A stretch of 64,000 bases of DNA, taken from assembly GCF_016907255.1 (NCBI RefSeq), contig NZ_JAFBBQ010000001.1, positions 2,914,001-2,978,000 on the forward strand, written 5' to 3'. Positions 43,399 to 52,561 of the stretch are shown piece after piece (position 1 is the first letter of the stretch; each line of letters begins with the position of its first letter). The position numbers were made by a program, and so were the translations under genes. The DNA comes from Microbacterium keratanolyticum (GTDB lineage Bacteria > Actinomycetota > Actinomycetes > Actinomycetales > Microbacteriaceae). The notes under the pieces are model-generated. The model ran no database searches and was not told where the DNA came from. It saw nothing but the letters and a program-made list of their open reading frames with translations.

Positions 43399-44409
43399 AT
43401 GACGACGCTCACACTGGGAAAGGCGCTCGGCGCAGGTCTTCGACAGGCGATGAAGGATGACGACCGGGTCGTGCTTCTCGGCGAGGACATCGGGAAGCTC
43501 GGCGGTGTGTTCCGTATCACGGACGGACTGCTGGACGAGTTCGGTGCGCAGCGCGTGATCGACACGCCGCTTGCCGAATCGGGAATCGTCGGCACCGCCG
43601 TCGGCCTCGCATTCCGCGGGTATCGGCCCGTCGTCGAGATCCAGTTCGATGGCTTCGTGTATCCGGCGTTCGATCAGATCGTGGCGCAGGTCGCGAAGCT
43701 GCACTATCGCACACAGGGAACCGTGCGGATGCCGATCACGATCCGCATCCCCTGGGCGGGCGGCATCGGCGCGGCCGAGCATCATTCGGAGTCTCCCGAG
43801 GCGTATTTCGTGCACACCGCGGGGCTGCGGGTCATCGCGGTGTCCAACCCGCAGGACGCGTACACATGCCTGCGTCAGGCGATCGCCAGCGACGATCCGG
43901 TGATCTTCTTCGAGCCCAAGCGGATGTACCACTCGAAGGGTGAGGTCGACCTAGAGGGCGCACTCGCGGACGCGCCTCCGATGGGTCTGGCACGCGTCGC
44001 GCGTGAGGGTACGGATGCGACGATCATCACGTACGGAGCGATGGTCGGAACTGCTTTGGATGCCGCAACGGCCGCCGCCGACGAAGGACGCTCGCTCGAG
44101 GTCATCGATCTGCGCTCGCTCTCACCGGTCGACTACGACACCGTCGCCGCGAGCGTCCGCAAGACGGGCCGGGTCGTCGTCGCGCATGAAGCCTCGCGGG
44201 AGGCGGGTGTCGCCGCCGAGGTCATCGCGAGCCTGACCGAGAAGTGCTTCGACTGGTTGGAGGCGGCGCCGCTCCGGGTGACGGGCCATGACATTCCCTA
44301 TCCGCCCGCGAAGCTGGAGAAGTACCATCTGCCGGATCTGGACCGCATCCTCGATGCCGTCGATCGGGTCATCGGAGATGCGCAGAGCCTGACGGGAGCA
44401 GAGCGATGA
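43399..44409 (+). CDS. bkdB: Branched-chain 2-oxoacid dehydrogenase E1 beta subunit
   Basis: Pyrimidine-domain partner of E1 alpha (E1 is alpha2beta2). The 336 residues include VVLLGEDIGKLGGVFRIT, RVIDTPLAESGIVGTAVGLA, the active-site His-rich GGIGAAEHHSESPEAYF, and YGAMVGTALDAA. The ATG begins one base after the bkdA stop; in-frame codons further upstream lie within bkdA and are rejected. It overlaps bkdC by ATGA. It corresponds to Rv2496c. Confidence 0.95.
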   Translation: MTTLTLGKALGAGLRQAMKDDDRVVLLGEDIGKLGGVFRITDGLLDEFGAQRVIDTPLAESGIVGTAVGLAFRGYRPVVEIQFDGFVYPAFDQIVAQVAKLHYRTQGTVRMPITIRIPWAGGIGAAEHHSESPEAYFVHTAGLRVIAVSNPQDAYTCLRQAIASDDPVIFFEPKRMYHSKGEVDLEGALADAPPMGLARVAREGTDATIITYGAMVGTALDAATAAADEGRSLEVIDLRSLSPVDYDTVAASVRKTGRVVVAHEASREAGVAAEVIASLTEKCFDWLEAAPLRVTGHDIPYPPAKLEKYHLPDLDRILDAVDRVIGDAQSLTGAER

Positions 44410-45794
44410 AGCAGGAGTTTCTCCTTCCGGATCTCGGAGAGGGCCTCGCTGAGGCGGAGGTTGTGCAGTGGCTCGTCGCTGTCGGCGACACGGTCACCCT
44501 GAACCAGACTCTTGCCGAGGTCGAGACCGCGAAAGCCGTCGTCGAGCTTCCCTCGCCTTACGAGGGCACTGTGAGTGTCCTGCACGCCCAGGCCGGCGAG
44601 ACTGTCGAGGTCGGTGCACCCCTGATCGCCTTCGAGGTCGCGGGGGAGGAGCCGTCGGTGCCGGATGCGCCGACGACCGGGGACGCGGAGAGCGCCCTCG
44701 AGGAGAAGGCCGAGCCGAACCTCGTCGGCTACGGCGCCGCACCCAGCTCGCGTGGACGTCCGGCTCGTCGCGCGCGTCGCGTCGGTGTGGCTGTCAGCGA
44801 CGCGGGCGCGGAGGAGGCGGTGCGCGCGGCAGCGCCGCACGATGCGGTCGCGACGGCCGTGGTGGATGCGCCGCTGGAGCGGCCGCGCTCGACGCCGCCG
44901 GTGCGCAAGTACGCGAAGGACAAGGGGGTCGACCTCGTGCTGCTGAGCGCCGAGCTGGCGACCGTCGACGATCCGGCTCCGCTGATCACCCGTCGCGATG
45001 TCGACGCGTACCTCGCGCGGATCTCGGAGCGTTCGACAACCGCACGGGACGCAGTGTCCGTGGAGCGGGGGTCGCAGGCGCCGTCGCCGTCCGGAGAGCG
45101 CACGACGCGCGTCCCGATCCGCGGTGTCCGCAAGCACACCGCCGAGGCGATGGTGCGCAGCGCTTTCACGGCGCCGCACGTCACGACCTTTCACACGGTC
45201 GACGTCACCGACACGATGGCGCTCATCGCGTCGCTCCGCGCCGACCGGACATTGAGCGAGCATCGCATCGGACCGCTCGCCGTGGTCGCCAAAGCGGTGT
45301 GCCTGACGCTGCCGCAGTATCCGGGGCTCAACGCGTTCTGGGATGAGACTGCCGGTGAGATCGTGCAGAACCATTTCGTCGATCTGGGGATCGCCGCCGC
45401 GACCGAGCGGGGGCTGATCGTTCCCGTCATCCGCGAGGCACAGTCGCTGTCATTGCCCGCGATGGCGGACGCGCTGCGAGCGCTGGCGTCGACTGCGCGT
45501 GCGGGCAAGACGCAGCCCGCGGAGCTCGCCGGCGGCACCTTCTCGATCACGAACATCGGCAGCTTCGGCATCGACGCGGGCACCCCGATTCTGCCCCCGG
45601 GTCAGTCCGGGATCCTGGCGACAGGGGCGGTCCGACGTCAGCCCTGGGAGTACCGCGGCGAGATCGCGCTGCGCGAGGTCATGACATTGAGCCTGTCCTT
45701 CGACCACCGTCTCGTCGACGGCGCGGAAGGTTCGCAGTTCCTCAAGGCCGTCGCTGACATCCTGCAGGAACCGGGACGAGCCCTGCTCTACTGA
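44406..45794 (+). CDS. bkdC: Branched-chain 2-oxoacid dehydrogenase E2 (dihydrolipoamide acyltransferase)
   Basis: Moves the acyl group to CoA. The 462 residues contain one lipoyl domain with lipoyl-Lys43 in EVETAKAVVEL, an acidic/Ala linker, a peripheral-subunit-binding domain near 160-195 (RKYAKDKGVDLVLLSAELA), and the catalytic domain ending LSFDHRLVDGAEG with the active-site His. There is no E3 gene in the window, so a dihydrolipoamide dehydrogenase is supplied in trans. It corresponds to Rv2495c. A terminator follows. Confidence 0.95.
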   Translation: MKQEFLLPDLGEGLAEAEVVQWLVAVGDTVTLNQTLAEVETAKAVVELPSPYEGTVSVLHAQAGETVEVGAPLIAFEVAGEEPSVPDAPTTGDAESALEEKAEPNLVGYGAAPSSRGRPARRARRVGVAVSDAGAEEAVRAAAPHDAVATAVVDAPLERPRSTPPVRKYAKDKGVDLVLLSAELATVDDPAPLITRRDVDAYLARISERSTTARDAVSVERGSQAPSPSGERTTRVPIRGVRKHTAEAMVRSAFTAPHVTTFHTVDVTDTMALIASLRADRTLSEHRIGPLAVVAKAVCLTLPQYPGLNAFWDETAGEIVQNHFVDLGIAAATERGLIVPVIREAQSLSLPAMADALRALASTARAGKTQPAELAGGTFSITNIGSFGIDAGTPILPPGQSGILATGAVRRQPWEYRGEIALREVMTLSLSFDHRLVDGAEGSQFLKAVADILQEPGRALLY

Positions 45795-45801
45795 TCGTCA
45801 C

Positions 45802-45842
45802 CCTGAGGGGGTCTCTGCCGGAACTGCGGAGAGCCCCTCAGG
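45802..45842. terminator. Bidirectional terminator between bkdC and the TetR gene
   Basis: CCTGAGGGG (45802-45810) pairs with CCCCTCAGG (45834-45842), extended inward by CTCT/AGAG after a two-base bulge. It lies at the ends of two convergent genes and includes the TetR-gene stop. Confidence 0.75.
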
Positions 45843-46425
45843 CGAGCAGTGCGGCGCTTGCCATGCGCGACAGCACGTTCGCTGTCGCTCTGCTCGCGCG
45901 CGTCGTCGCACTCGTGCTGTGGGGCGTCGAGTTGATGAGGCCGAAGCACGCCTGCACACGCAGGCGACGCGCGGAGCGATCCTCGGCGACGAGCGGCTCG
46001 ATCGCGCGGATCCACATCTCGATGTACTCGCGCTGCAGGTCACGGACGGCCGCGTAGTCCTCGTCGCGCAGATGCGCGGCGTCCTGATCCTGCACACGGA
46101 TCACATCGGGGTGGCCCAGGGCGAAGTCGACGTGGAATCCGATGAGCGCTTCGACGCGGGCAGCGGGCTCGGTGTGCGCGTCGATGACCTCGCGGCCGCC
46201 GTCGCGCAGCTTCTGACTGACCTGGACCAGGAGGGCGCCGAGAAGGGCCTGCTTGCCGGCGAAGTGGCGATAGACGGCAGGCCCGCTGACGCCGACGGCG
46301 GCACCGATCTCCTCCAGGCTCACCGCGGAGAAACCGCGAGCTGCGAAGAGTCGGGCGGCCTCGCGCAGCAGAGCGGTCTGACGGTCTTGTTTCGCGCGCG
46401 ATCGGGGAGTGGACACCCTTGTCAT
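45838..46425 (-). CDS. TetR-family regulator of the acyl-CoA carboxylase operon (probable)
   Basis: A 195-residue regulator. Helix-turn-helix region: FSAVSLEEIGAAVGVSGPAVYRHFAGKQALL (split around residue 45). The C-terminal half is divergent, as usual for the ligand domain. It is divergent from accD1 with two GTTA-N8-TAAC sites between, one immediately upstream of its own ATG, so autoregulation and control of leucine/itaconate catabolism are likely (inference). GAGGG lies nine bases before the ATG. The ligand may be an acyl-CoA of that pathway. Confidence 0.85.
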   Translation of the reverse strand: MTRVSTPRSRAKQDRQTALLREAARLFAARGFSAVSLEEIGAAVGVSGPAVYRHFAGKQALLGALLVQVSQKLRDGGREVIDAHTEPAARVEALIGFHVDFALGHPDVIRVQDQDAAHLRDEDYAAVRDLQREYIEMWIRAIEPLVAEDRSARRLRVQACFGLINSTPHSTSATTRASRATANVLSRMASAALLA

Positions 46426-46429
46426 TTCA

Positions 46430-46473
46430 GTTAACCCTCGCTAACCTGAAGTCGTCAGTTAATGAAGACTAAC
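46430..46473. promoter_or_regulatory. Two GTTA-N8-TAAC operators between TetR gene and accD1
   Basis: Site 1 GTTA-N8-TAAC at 46430-46445 and site 2 at 46458-46473, with centres 28 bp apart. Site 1 begins five bases upstream of the regulator ATG; site 2 lies about 57 bases before accD1. The two share the same half-sites but different centres, as expected for one regulator. Confidence 0.75.
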
Positions 46474-46529
46474 CAGTTTCGTCTCTGATCTCTACCTTCG
46501 GGTGGTGGTGAGTCAAGGAGGACCACAGG

Positions 46530-48089
46530 ATGACGGATGCTCCCACGCAACGCAGTCTCGCAGAGGCATTGCATGCGCGACTCGAACATGTCGCGGAAGG
46601 GGGGCCACAGGCCGCCAGGGACCGTCATATTGCACGGGGAAAGCTTCTTCCTCGTCATCGTGTGACGCGACTCCTCGATGAGAACAGCCCCTTCCTCGAG
46701 ATCGCTCCGCTCGCTGCCGACGGCATGTACGACGACGAGGCGCCTGCGGCAGGGCTGATCGCTGGGATCGGACTCGTCCACGGTCGGCCAGTGATGGTGA
46801 TCTGCAACGACGCCACAGTCAAGGGCGGAACGTACTTTCCCATGACCGTGAAGAAGCATCTTCGCGCCCAGGAGATCGCCCGTGAGAACCGTCTTCCGTG
46901 CATCGCCCTCGTGGACTCCGGCGGTGCCTATCTGCCGATGCAGGACGAGGTCTTTCCGGACCGAGAGCACTTCGGGCGCATCTTCTACAACCAGGCCCAG
47001 CTGTCTGCCGCCGGGGTGGCGCAGATCGCCGCGGTTCTCGGCTCCTGCACCGCCGGAGGCGCATATGTGCCGGCGATGAGCGATGAGACGGTCATCGTGA
47101 AGGAGCAGGGCACGATCTTCCTCGGAGGACCGCCGCTCGTGAAGGCGGCGATCGGTGAGGTCGTCACGCCCGAGGCGCTCGGCGGAGGGGAGATGCACGC
47201 CCGGGTGTCCGGTGTCGTCGACCACCTGGCCGATGACGATGAGCATGCACTCGAGATCGTGCGCTCCATCGTCGCGACGCTTCCGCCGCCGCTTGCGTCG
47301 GCCTGGGAAGTGCTTCCGGCGCGCGCGCCCGACGAGGGCGGAAGCCTGTACGACGTCGTCCCCGTCGACGTGAACGCCGCCTATGACGTGCATGAGGTCA
47401 TCGAACGGCTCATCGACGGCGGATCGTTCTCGGAGTTCAAGCGTGACTACGGTGCGACCCTCGTCACGGGCTTCGCGCGTCTGCACGGGCACCCGGTCGG
47501 GATCATCGCGAACAACGGCGTGCTGTTCTCCGAGTCCGCGCAGAAGGGAGCGCACTTCATCGAGCTCTGCGATCAGCGCGGCATCCCGCTGCTGTTCCTC
47601 CAGAACATCACCGGATTCATGGTCGGCACCGAGGCAGAGTCCGGCGGGATCGCCAAGCACGGGGCCAAGATGGTCACGGCCGTCGCGACGACGCGGGTGC
47701 CGAAGCTCACGGTCGTGATCGGCGGCTCTTTCGGTGCGGGCAACTACTCCATGTGCGGTCGGGCATACTCCCCGCGGTTTCTGTGGACCTGGCCCGCGAG
47801 CCGGCTCTCGGTCATGGGCGGCGTGCAGGCTGCCTCCGTCCTCTCCACCGTCAAGGACGATCAGCTCAGTGCGCGCGGCGAGACGTGGACGTCGGAGGAG
47901 CGCGCGGCCTTCGAGGCCCCGATCCGCGCCGGATACGAAGCCCAGGGCGAGCCGTACTACGGCACCGCGCGACTGTGGGACGACGGGATCGTCGACCCCG
48001 ACCAGACGCGTGACCTGCTCGGACTTGCCCTCGACGTGATCTCCCGCAGCCCTCTTCCGGAGCCGCGCTTCGGACTCTTCCGGATGTGA
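46530..48089 (+). CDS. accD1: Acyl-CoA carboxylase carboxyltransferase subunit (AccD1-like, methylcrotonyl-CoA)
   Basis: Beta subunit transferring carboxyl from carboxybiotin to an acyl-CoA. The 519 residues have two crotonase-fold halves: the N-half with [20 protein letters not shown] and [16 protein letters not shown], the C-half with [25 protein letters not shown] and [16 protein letters not shown]. These are typical of 3-methylcrotonyl-CoA carboxylase (AccD1, Rv2502c). AAGGAGGACCACAGG precedes the ATG. It is the first gene of a five-gene operon with biotin carboxylase, dehydrogenase, MaoC and CitE. Confidence 0.95.
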   Translation: MTDAPTQRSLAEALHARLEHVAEGGPQAARDRHIARGKLLPRHRVTRLLDENSPFLEIAPLAADGMYDDEAPAAGLIAGIGLVHGRPVMVICNDATVKGGTYFPMTVKKHLRAQEIARENRLPCIALVDSGGAYLPMQDEVFPDREHFGRIFYNQAQLSAAGVAQIAAVLGSCTAGGAYVPAMSDETVIVKEQGTIFLGGPPLVKAAIGEVVTPEALGGGEMHARVSGVVDHLADDDEHALEIVRSIVATLPPPLASAWEVLPARAPDEGGSLYDVVPVDVNAAYDVHEVIERLIDGGSFSEFKRDYGATLVTGFARLHGHPVGIIANNGVLFSESAQKGAHFIELCDQRGIPLLFLQNITGFMVGTEAESGGIAKHGAKMVTAVATTRVPKLTVVIGGSFGAGNYSMCGRAYSPRFLWTWPASRLSVMGGVQAASVLSTVKDDQLSARGETWTSEERAAFEAPIRAGYEAQGEPYYGTARLWDDGIVDPDQTRDLLGLALDVISRSPLPEPRFGLFRM

Positions 48090-48093
48090 CCCG

Positions 48094-50058
48094 ATGACCC
48101 ACACACCTCTCTTCGACACCGTCCTCGTCGCGAACCGCGGGGAGATCGCCCGTCGCATCATCCGCACCCTGCGCGCTCTCGGGATCCGCAGCGTCGCGGT
48201 CTACAGCGATGGTGATGCCACCGCGCCCCATGTACGGGAGGCGGACGTCGCCGTGCGCCTCGGCCCCGATCCCGCCACGTCGTCGTACCTGCGGATCGAT
48301 GCGGTCATCGCGGCGGCGCAGAGGCACGGCGCGCAGGCGATCCACCCGGGCTACGGATTCCTCTCGGAGAACGCGGCGTTCGCGGATGCCTGCGCTGCGG
48401 CCGGGATCGTCTTCATCGGGCCCTCGGCGACAGCGCTCGAGATCATGGGCGACAAGGCGACCGCACGCGCTCACGTCATGGCTCGGGGTGTCCCCGTCGC
48501 TCCCGGATTCTCCGCGGTCGGGCTCCGCGACGACGAGATCGCCGCCCGAGCCGCGGAGGTCGGGTATCCGCTCCTCGTGAAGCCGTCGGCCGGTGGTGGC
48601 GGCAAGGGCATGGAGATCGCGCAGGATGCCGCGACCCTGCAGGCGGCACTCGACTCCGCGCGCCGGATTGCCGCAGCCGCCTTCGGCGACGACAGCCTCG
48701 TGCTGGAACGACTGGTCGCGCGTCCCCGCCACATCGAGGTGCAGGTCTTCGGTGATCAGCACGGCACCGTGATCGCACTGGGGGAACGCGAGTGCACGCT
48801 GCAGCGCCGGCACCAGAAGGTGATCGAAGAGGCTCCGTCGGCGGGACTCCCTGCCGCGACGCGCGACGCCCTCCTCGCGCAGGCGGTACGAGCTGCCGAG
48901 AGCGTCGACTACGTGGGCGCTGGCACGGTGGAGTTCCTCGTCGATGCCGATGATCCCGCGACGTTCTTCTTCATCGAGATGAACACGCGCCTGCAGGTGG
49001 AGCATCCCGTGACAGAGGAGGTGACCGGGCTGGACCTGGTAGAACTGCAGCTTCTCGTCGCGGCGGGTCGTCCACTGCCGGAGCGTGCGACCGCACCCGT
49101 CATGCAGGGACATGCCGTCGAAGCACGCGTCTACGCAGAGGCTCCGGCGCGCGGATTCCTGCCGTCGCTGGGAACGATCGTGCAACTCACGGCGCCGGCG
49201 GGTGTGCGCGTGGATTCGGCGGTCGAGACCGGCAGTACGGTCTCCGGCGCCTACGACCCGATGATCGCCAAGATCATTGCGTACGCGCCGGACCGCCGCA
49301 CGGCGCTGGAACGCCTGGATGCCGCTCTCGCGCAGACCGTCGTGTTGGGGGTCGACACGAACATCGCCTTCCTCCGACAGCTCTGTCAGAACGAGCGGGT
49401 GCGGGAAGGAGACATTGACACCGGGCTCATCGAGACGCTGCTGCCGATCGCGCCGTCCGCAGCCACCGCCGCGATGCTCGCCGCCGCGGCAGGAGTGACG
49501 AGCGGACCCCCGTCCAGCACGCACGTCTCCGCCCTGTGGGCGGAGCGGCCCGGGTGGCGACTCGGCCGGGCGGAACCGCGAGCCGCGCGCTGGTTCCGCA
49601 CAGATGACGATGAGGTCTTCGAGGTCCCCGAGAACGCGGATACGTCGGGTGCCACGGCGGCCGTGGACGCGGATGGCGCGGTCTGGGTGAGCGCCGGAGG
49701 CGACAGCATCCGCCTTCGTCCGATCGATCGCGCGGGACGATTCCGTCTGCGCCGCGCCGCCATGACCCGACAGGATGCCGCACATGACCCGCTGTGCCGT
49801 GCGCCGATGCCTGGAACAGTCGTCGCTCTGCACGTCAGCGACGGTGCGGTCGTGCGCACTGGGGACCGGCTCGTCTCCATCGAGGCGATGAAGATGGAGC
49901 ATCCCGTCCTCGCGCCGCGCGACGGGACAGTCTCCCTGCTCGTCGCCGTCGGCGATCAGGTGCGTCGGGAGCAGTCCGTCGCCCGCATCGTCGCCCCCGA
50001 AGAACCATCGGCCTCAGACCCCGAGGCTCCCGACTCTTACAAGGAGCACCTGTCATGA
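48094..50058 (+). CDS. accA1: Acyl-CoA carboxylase biotin carboxylase/BCCP fusion (AccA1-like)
   Basis: Alpha subunit. The 654 residues begin VLVANRGEIARRIIRTLRALG. The ATP-grasp region has KPSAGGGGKGMEIA near 167, and the catalytic EMNTRLQVEHPVTEEVTG near 295 is standard. A middle linker (about 445-560) is followed by a biotin carrier domain with biotinyl Lys600 in EAMKMEHPV. The fusion matches AccA1 (Rv2501c), partner of AccD1 in leucine degradation. It depends on biotin, which the bioYMN importer at 23.8-25.7 kb would bring in. Confidence 0.96.
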   Translation: MTHTPLFDTVLVANRGEIARRIIRTLRALGIRSVAVYSDGDATAPHVREADVAVRLGPDPATSSYLRIDAVIAAAQRHGAQAIHPGYGFLSENAAFADACAAAGIVFIGPSATALEIMGDKATARAHVMARGVPVAPGFSAVGLRDDEIAARAAEVGYPLLVKPSAGGGGKGMEIAQDAATLQAALDSARRIAAAAFGDDSLVLERLVARPRHIEVQVFGDQHGTVIALGERECTLQRRHQKVIEEAPSAGLPAATRDALLAQAVRAAESVDYVGAGTVEFLVDADDPATFFFIEMNTRLQVEHPVTEEVTGLDLVELQLLVAAGRPLPERATAPVMQGHAVEARVYAEAPARGFLPSLGTIVQLTAPAGVRVDSAVETGSTVSGAYDPMIAKIIAYAPDRRTALERLDAALAQTVVLGVDTNIAFLRQLCQNERVREGDIDTGLIETLLPIAPSAATAAMLAAAAGVTSGPPSSTHVSALWAERPGWRLGRAEPRAARWFRTDDDEVFEVPENADTSGATAAVDADGAVWVSAGGDSIRLRPIDRAGRFRLRRAAMTRQDAAHDPLCRAPMPGTVVALHVSDGAVVRTGDRLVSIEAMKMEHPVLAPRDGTVSLLVAVGDQVRREQSVARIVAPEEPSASDPEAPDSYKEHLS

Positions 50059-51200
50059 ACGATCTCTCCTCTGAAGAACGCGAGCTCGCCGGTCTCGTCC
50101 GCGAGTTCGCCGACACCGTCGTCGCACCGCAGTCCTACGAAGCCGACCGCACGCACACCCTGTCGATGGATGTCGTGCGGCAGATGGGGGAGATCGGCCT
50201 CTTCGGCCTTCCCTTCCCGGAGGAGTACGGCGGGCAGGGTGGTGACTACTTCGCCCTCTGCCTCGCGATCGAGGCGCTGGGCCGCGTGGACCAGTCCATC
50301 GCGATCACCCTCGAGGCGGGGGTGAGCCTCGGGGCCATGCCGATCTTCCGGTTCGGAACCGAGGAGCAGAAGCAGGAGTACCTGCCCGATCTCCTTTCCG
50401 GACATGCACTTGCGGGTTTCGGCCTGACCGAGCCCGAAGCAGGCAGTGACGCCGGCGCGACCCGCACGACCGCACGGGAGGACGGCGGCGAATGGGTCAT
50501 CGACGGCACGAAGCAGTTCATCACGAACTCCGGCACTCCGATCACGCGCTTCGTCACGGTCACCGCGGTCACCGGTCAGCAGGACGGGCGCAAGGAGATC
50601 TCCACGATCATCGTGCCGAACGGCACCCCGGGCTTCACCGTCGAACCCGCCTACGACAAGGTGGGGTGGAACGCGTCCGACACGCACCCCCTGACGCTCG
50701 ACGGTGTGCGTGTCCCGCAGGAGAACCTGCTGGGCGTGCGCGGCGAGGGTTTCCGCAACTTCCTCAGCATCCTCGACGAAGGACGCATCGCGATCGCAGC
50801 TCTCGCGACCGGCGCCGCGGAGGGATGCCTCGAAGAGGCGACCCGCTACGCCCAGAGTCGGACGGTTTTCGGCGCGGCGCTGAGCACCCGGCAGAATGCG
50901 CAGTTCACGCTCGCCCGCATGGCGGCGCGGGTGCACACTGCACGGCTGGCGTGGCACCATGCGGCACGACTTCGGGATGCCGGTGAGTCGTTCGCCGTGG
51001 CATCCGCGATCGCCAAGCTCGTCGCCGGGGAAGCCGCCATGGACAACGCGCGCGACGCCACGCAGATTCTCGGCGGGAACGGCTTCATGAACGAGTTCAC
51101 CGCCGCCCGCCACTACCGGGACTCCAAGATCCTGGAGATCGGTGAGGGCACGACCGAGGTGCAGCTGCTCGTGATCGCACGGGCCCTGGGCGTGGCCTGA
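50055..51200 (+). CDS. Acyl-CoA dehydrogenase (FadE19-like)
   Basis: FAD enzyme introducing the alpha-beta double bond. The 381 residues have GLPFPEEYGGQGGD, the FAD-binding GFGLTEPEAGSDAG, and the C-terminal IGEGTTEVQ with the catalytic Glu at the SCAD position rather than the internal site seen in human isovaleryl-CoA dehydrogenase. Its place after accA1 (ATGA overlap) matches Rv2500c. Isovaleryl-CoA or a similar short branched substrate is inferred. Frames starting upstream lie inside accA1. Confidence 0.93.
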   Translation: MNDLSSEERELAGLVREFADTVVAPQSYEADRTHTLSMDVVRQMGEIGLFGLPFPEEYGGQGGDYFALCLAIEALGRVDQSIAITLEAGVSLGAMPIFRFGTEEQKQEYLPDLLSGHALAGFGLTEPEAGSDAGATRTTAREDGGEWVIDGTKQFITNSGTPITRFVTVTAVTGQQDGRKEISTIIVPNGTPGFTVEPAYDKVGWNASDTHPLTLDGVRVPQENLLGVRGEGFRNFLSILDEGRIAIAALATGAAEGCLEEATRYAQSRTVFGAALSTRQNAQFTLARMAARVHTARLAWHHAARLRDAGESFAVASAIAKLVAGEAAMDNARDATQILGGNGFMNEFTAARHYRDSKILEIGEGTTEVQLLVIARALGVA

Positions 51201-51218
51201 GGCGAGGGGAGCGCTACC

Positions 51219-51731
51219 GTGGAGAACGTGAACGCGCAGGTAGAGACCCCAGGTCCCGACATCGTGCAGCGGGGGCTGTACTTCGAGGAGTTCGTCGTCG
51301 GCGCGCGCTATCTGCACCGGCCAGGGCGCACCGCGACGGAGGCCGACAACGTCCTGTTCACCACCCTCACCATGAACACGCAGGCGCTCCACCTGGATGC
51401 GGCGTTCGCGGCGACGCAGGAGCCGTACCGGGAGCGGCTGATGAACTCGATGTGGACGCTGTCGACCATGGTCGGCGCGTCTGTCGCGCAGCTCACGCAG
51501 GGCACGCTCGTCGCGCAGCTCGGGCTCGGGGACGTGCGCTTTCCACACCCGTTGCTGCAGGGTGACACTCTGTACACCGAGAGCGTGATCACCGAAAAGC
51601 GGCTGTCGGCCTCGCGGCCGGGGCAGGGCATCTGCACGATCGCACACACCGGCCGCAACCAGGATGGCACGGTCGTGGCCACCGCGAGTCGCACCGTTCT
51701 CGTCCTCTGCCGCCCCGATCCCGGAAAGTGA
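51219..51731 (+). CDS. MaoC-like hydratase (itaconyl-CoA hydratase type)
   Basis: Hot-dog-fold hydratase of 170 residues: FEEFVVGARYLHRPGRTATEADNVLF with the hydratase motif beginning RTATEADNV, then NTQALHLDAAFA with the catalytic Asp/His, and GDVRFPHPLLQGDTLY. It corresponds to Rv2499c, reported as (R)-itaconyl-CoA/methylglutaconyl-CoA hydratase that works with the CitE-like lyase. GTG at 51219 is used; a second GTG nine bases later, 7 bases after TACCGT, is possible. Confidence 0.88.
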   Translation: MENVNAQVETPGPDIVQRGLYFEEFVVGARYLHRPGRTATEADNVLFTTLTMNTQALHLDAAFAATQEPYRERLMNSMWTLSTMVGASVAQLTQGTLVAQLGLGDVRFPHPLLQGDTLYTESVITEKRLSASRPGQGICTIAHTGRNQDGTVVATASRTVLVLCRPDPGK

Positions 51732-52561
51732 TGCCGATGTCTCCCTCCTTCGCCCTGGGACCTGCGCTTCTGTTCTGTCCCGCAGATCGTCCGGAACGAT
51801 ACGCATCCGCGCTCACAAAGGCCGATGGCGCCATCATCGACCTCGAAGACGCTGTGCTTCCCGCCGCGAAGGCCGCGGCACGCCGCGCCCTCGTCGACGC
51901 GGACCTCGACCCCGAGCGGGTGATCGTTCGCGTCAACGGCACCGACAGCGATGAGTTCGCCGCCGATCTCGCGGCTCTCGCGGAGACGCGTATCCGCACG
52001 GTCATGGTCGCGAAGGCCGAAGACGCATCTGCGCTGGACGCGTTCGGTGGGCGCTACGACCTCATCGCGCTGTGTGAGACAGCGCGCGGCGTGCAGGCAG
52101 CGCCGGAACTGGCGCGGCATCCGCGGGTCACGGCGCTCATGTGGGGTGCGGAAGACCTTGTCGCCTCGCTCGGCGGAACATCGAGTCGCAATGCGGACGG
52201 TCGCTACCGCGACGTCGCTCGCGTCGCTCGGGCCCAGGTGCTGCTCGCGGCAGGTGCGGCGGGAATCGCCGCGATCGATGCCGTCCATCTCGACATCGGC
52301 GACGTCTCCGGTCTGGCAAGAGAGGCGGCGGATGCTGCGGCGTCCGGATTCGGCGCGACCGCGTGCATCCATCCGCAGCAGGTGGCCGTCATCCGCGAGG
52401 CCTACCGGCCGGATCCGCAGCTCGTGACGTGGGCCCAGGGGGTCTTGGCCTCCGCAGAGGGGGAGAGGGGCGTCTTCCGTTACGACGGGCGGATGATCGA
52501 CGAGCCCGTGCTCCGCCACGCACGTTCGATCCTTCAGCGCGCCGCCGACGGTACCGTCTAG
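51731..52561 (+). CDS. citE: CitE-like CoA-ester lyase ((R)-citramalyl-CoA / HMG-CoA lyase type)
   Basis: HpcH/HpaI aldolase family. The 276 residues have PADRPERYASAL, the Mg-binding DLEDAVLPAAK, the Arg in RVNGTDSDEF, the Glu in LCETARGV, and MWGAEDLVASLGG. The orthologue Rv2498c cleaves (R)-citramalyl-CoA and (R)-HMG-CoA in itaconate and leucine breakdown, so this would yield acetyl-CoA with pyruvate or acetoacetate. The ATG overlaps the MaoC stop as TGATG; a GTG three bases earlier also fits. The end shares CTAG with the stop of the next, convergent gene. Confidence 0.9.
   Translation: MPMSPSFALGPALLFCPADRPERYASALTKADGAIIDLEDAVLPAAKAAARRALVDADLDPERVIVRVNGTDSDEFAADLAALAETRIRTVMVAKAEDASALDAFGGRYDLIALCETARGVQAAPELARHPRVTALMWGAEDLVASLGGTSSRNADGRYRDVARVARAQVLLAAGAAGIAAIDAVHLDIGDVSGLAREAADAAASGFGATACIHPQQVAVIREAYRPDPQLVTWAQGVLASAEGERGVFRYDGRMIDEPVLRHARSILQRAADGTV

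Noticed and set aside
47866..49902. Long minus-strand frames opposite accD1 and accA1
   Set aside because: Low-complexity charged translation without domains; the plus-strand genes have complete catalytic motifs.
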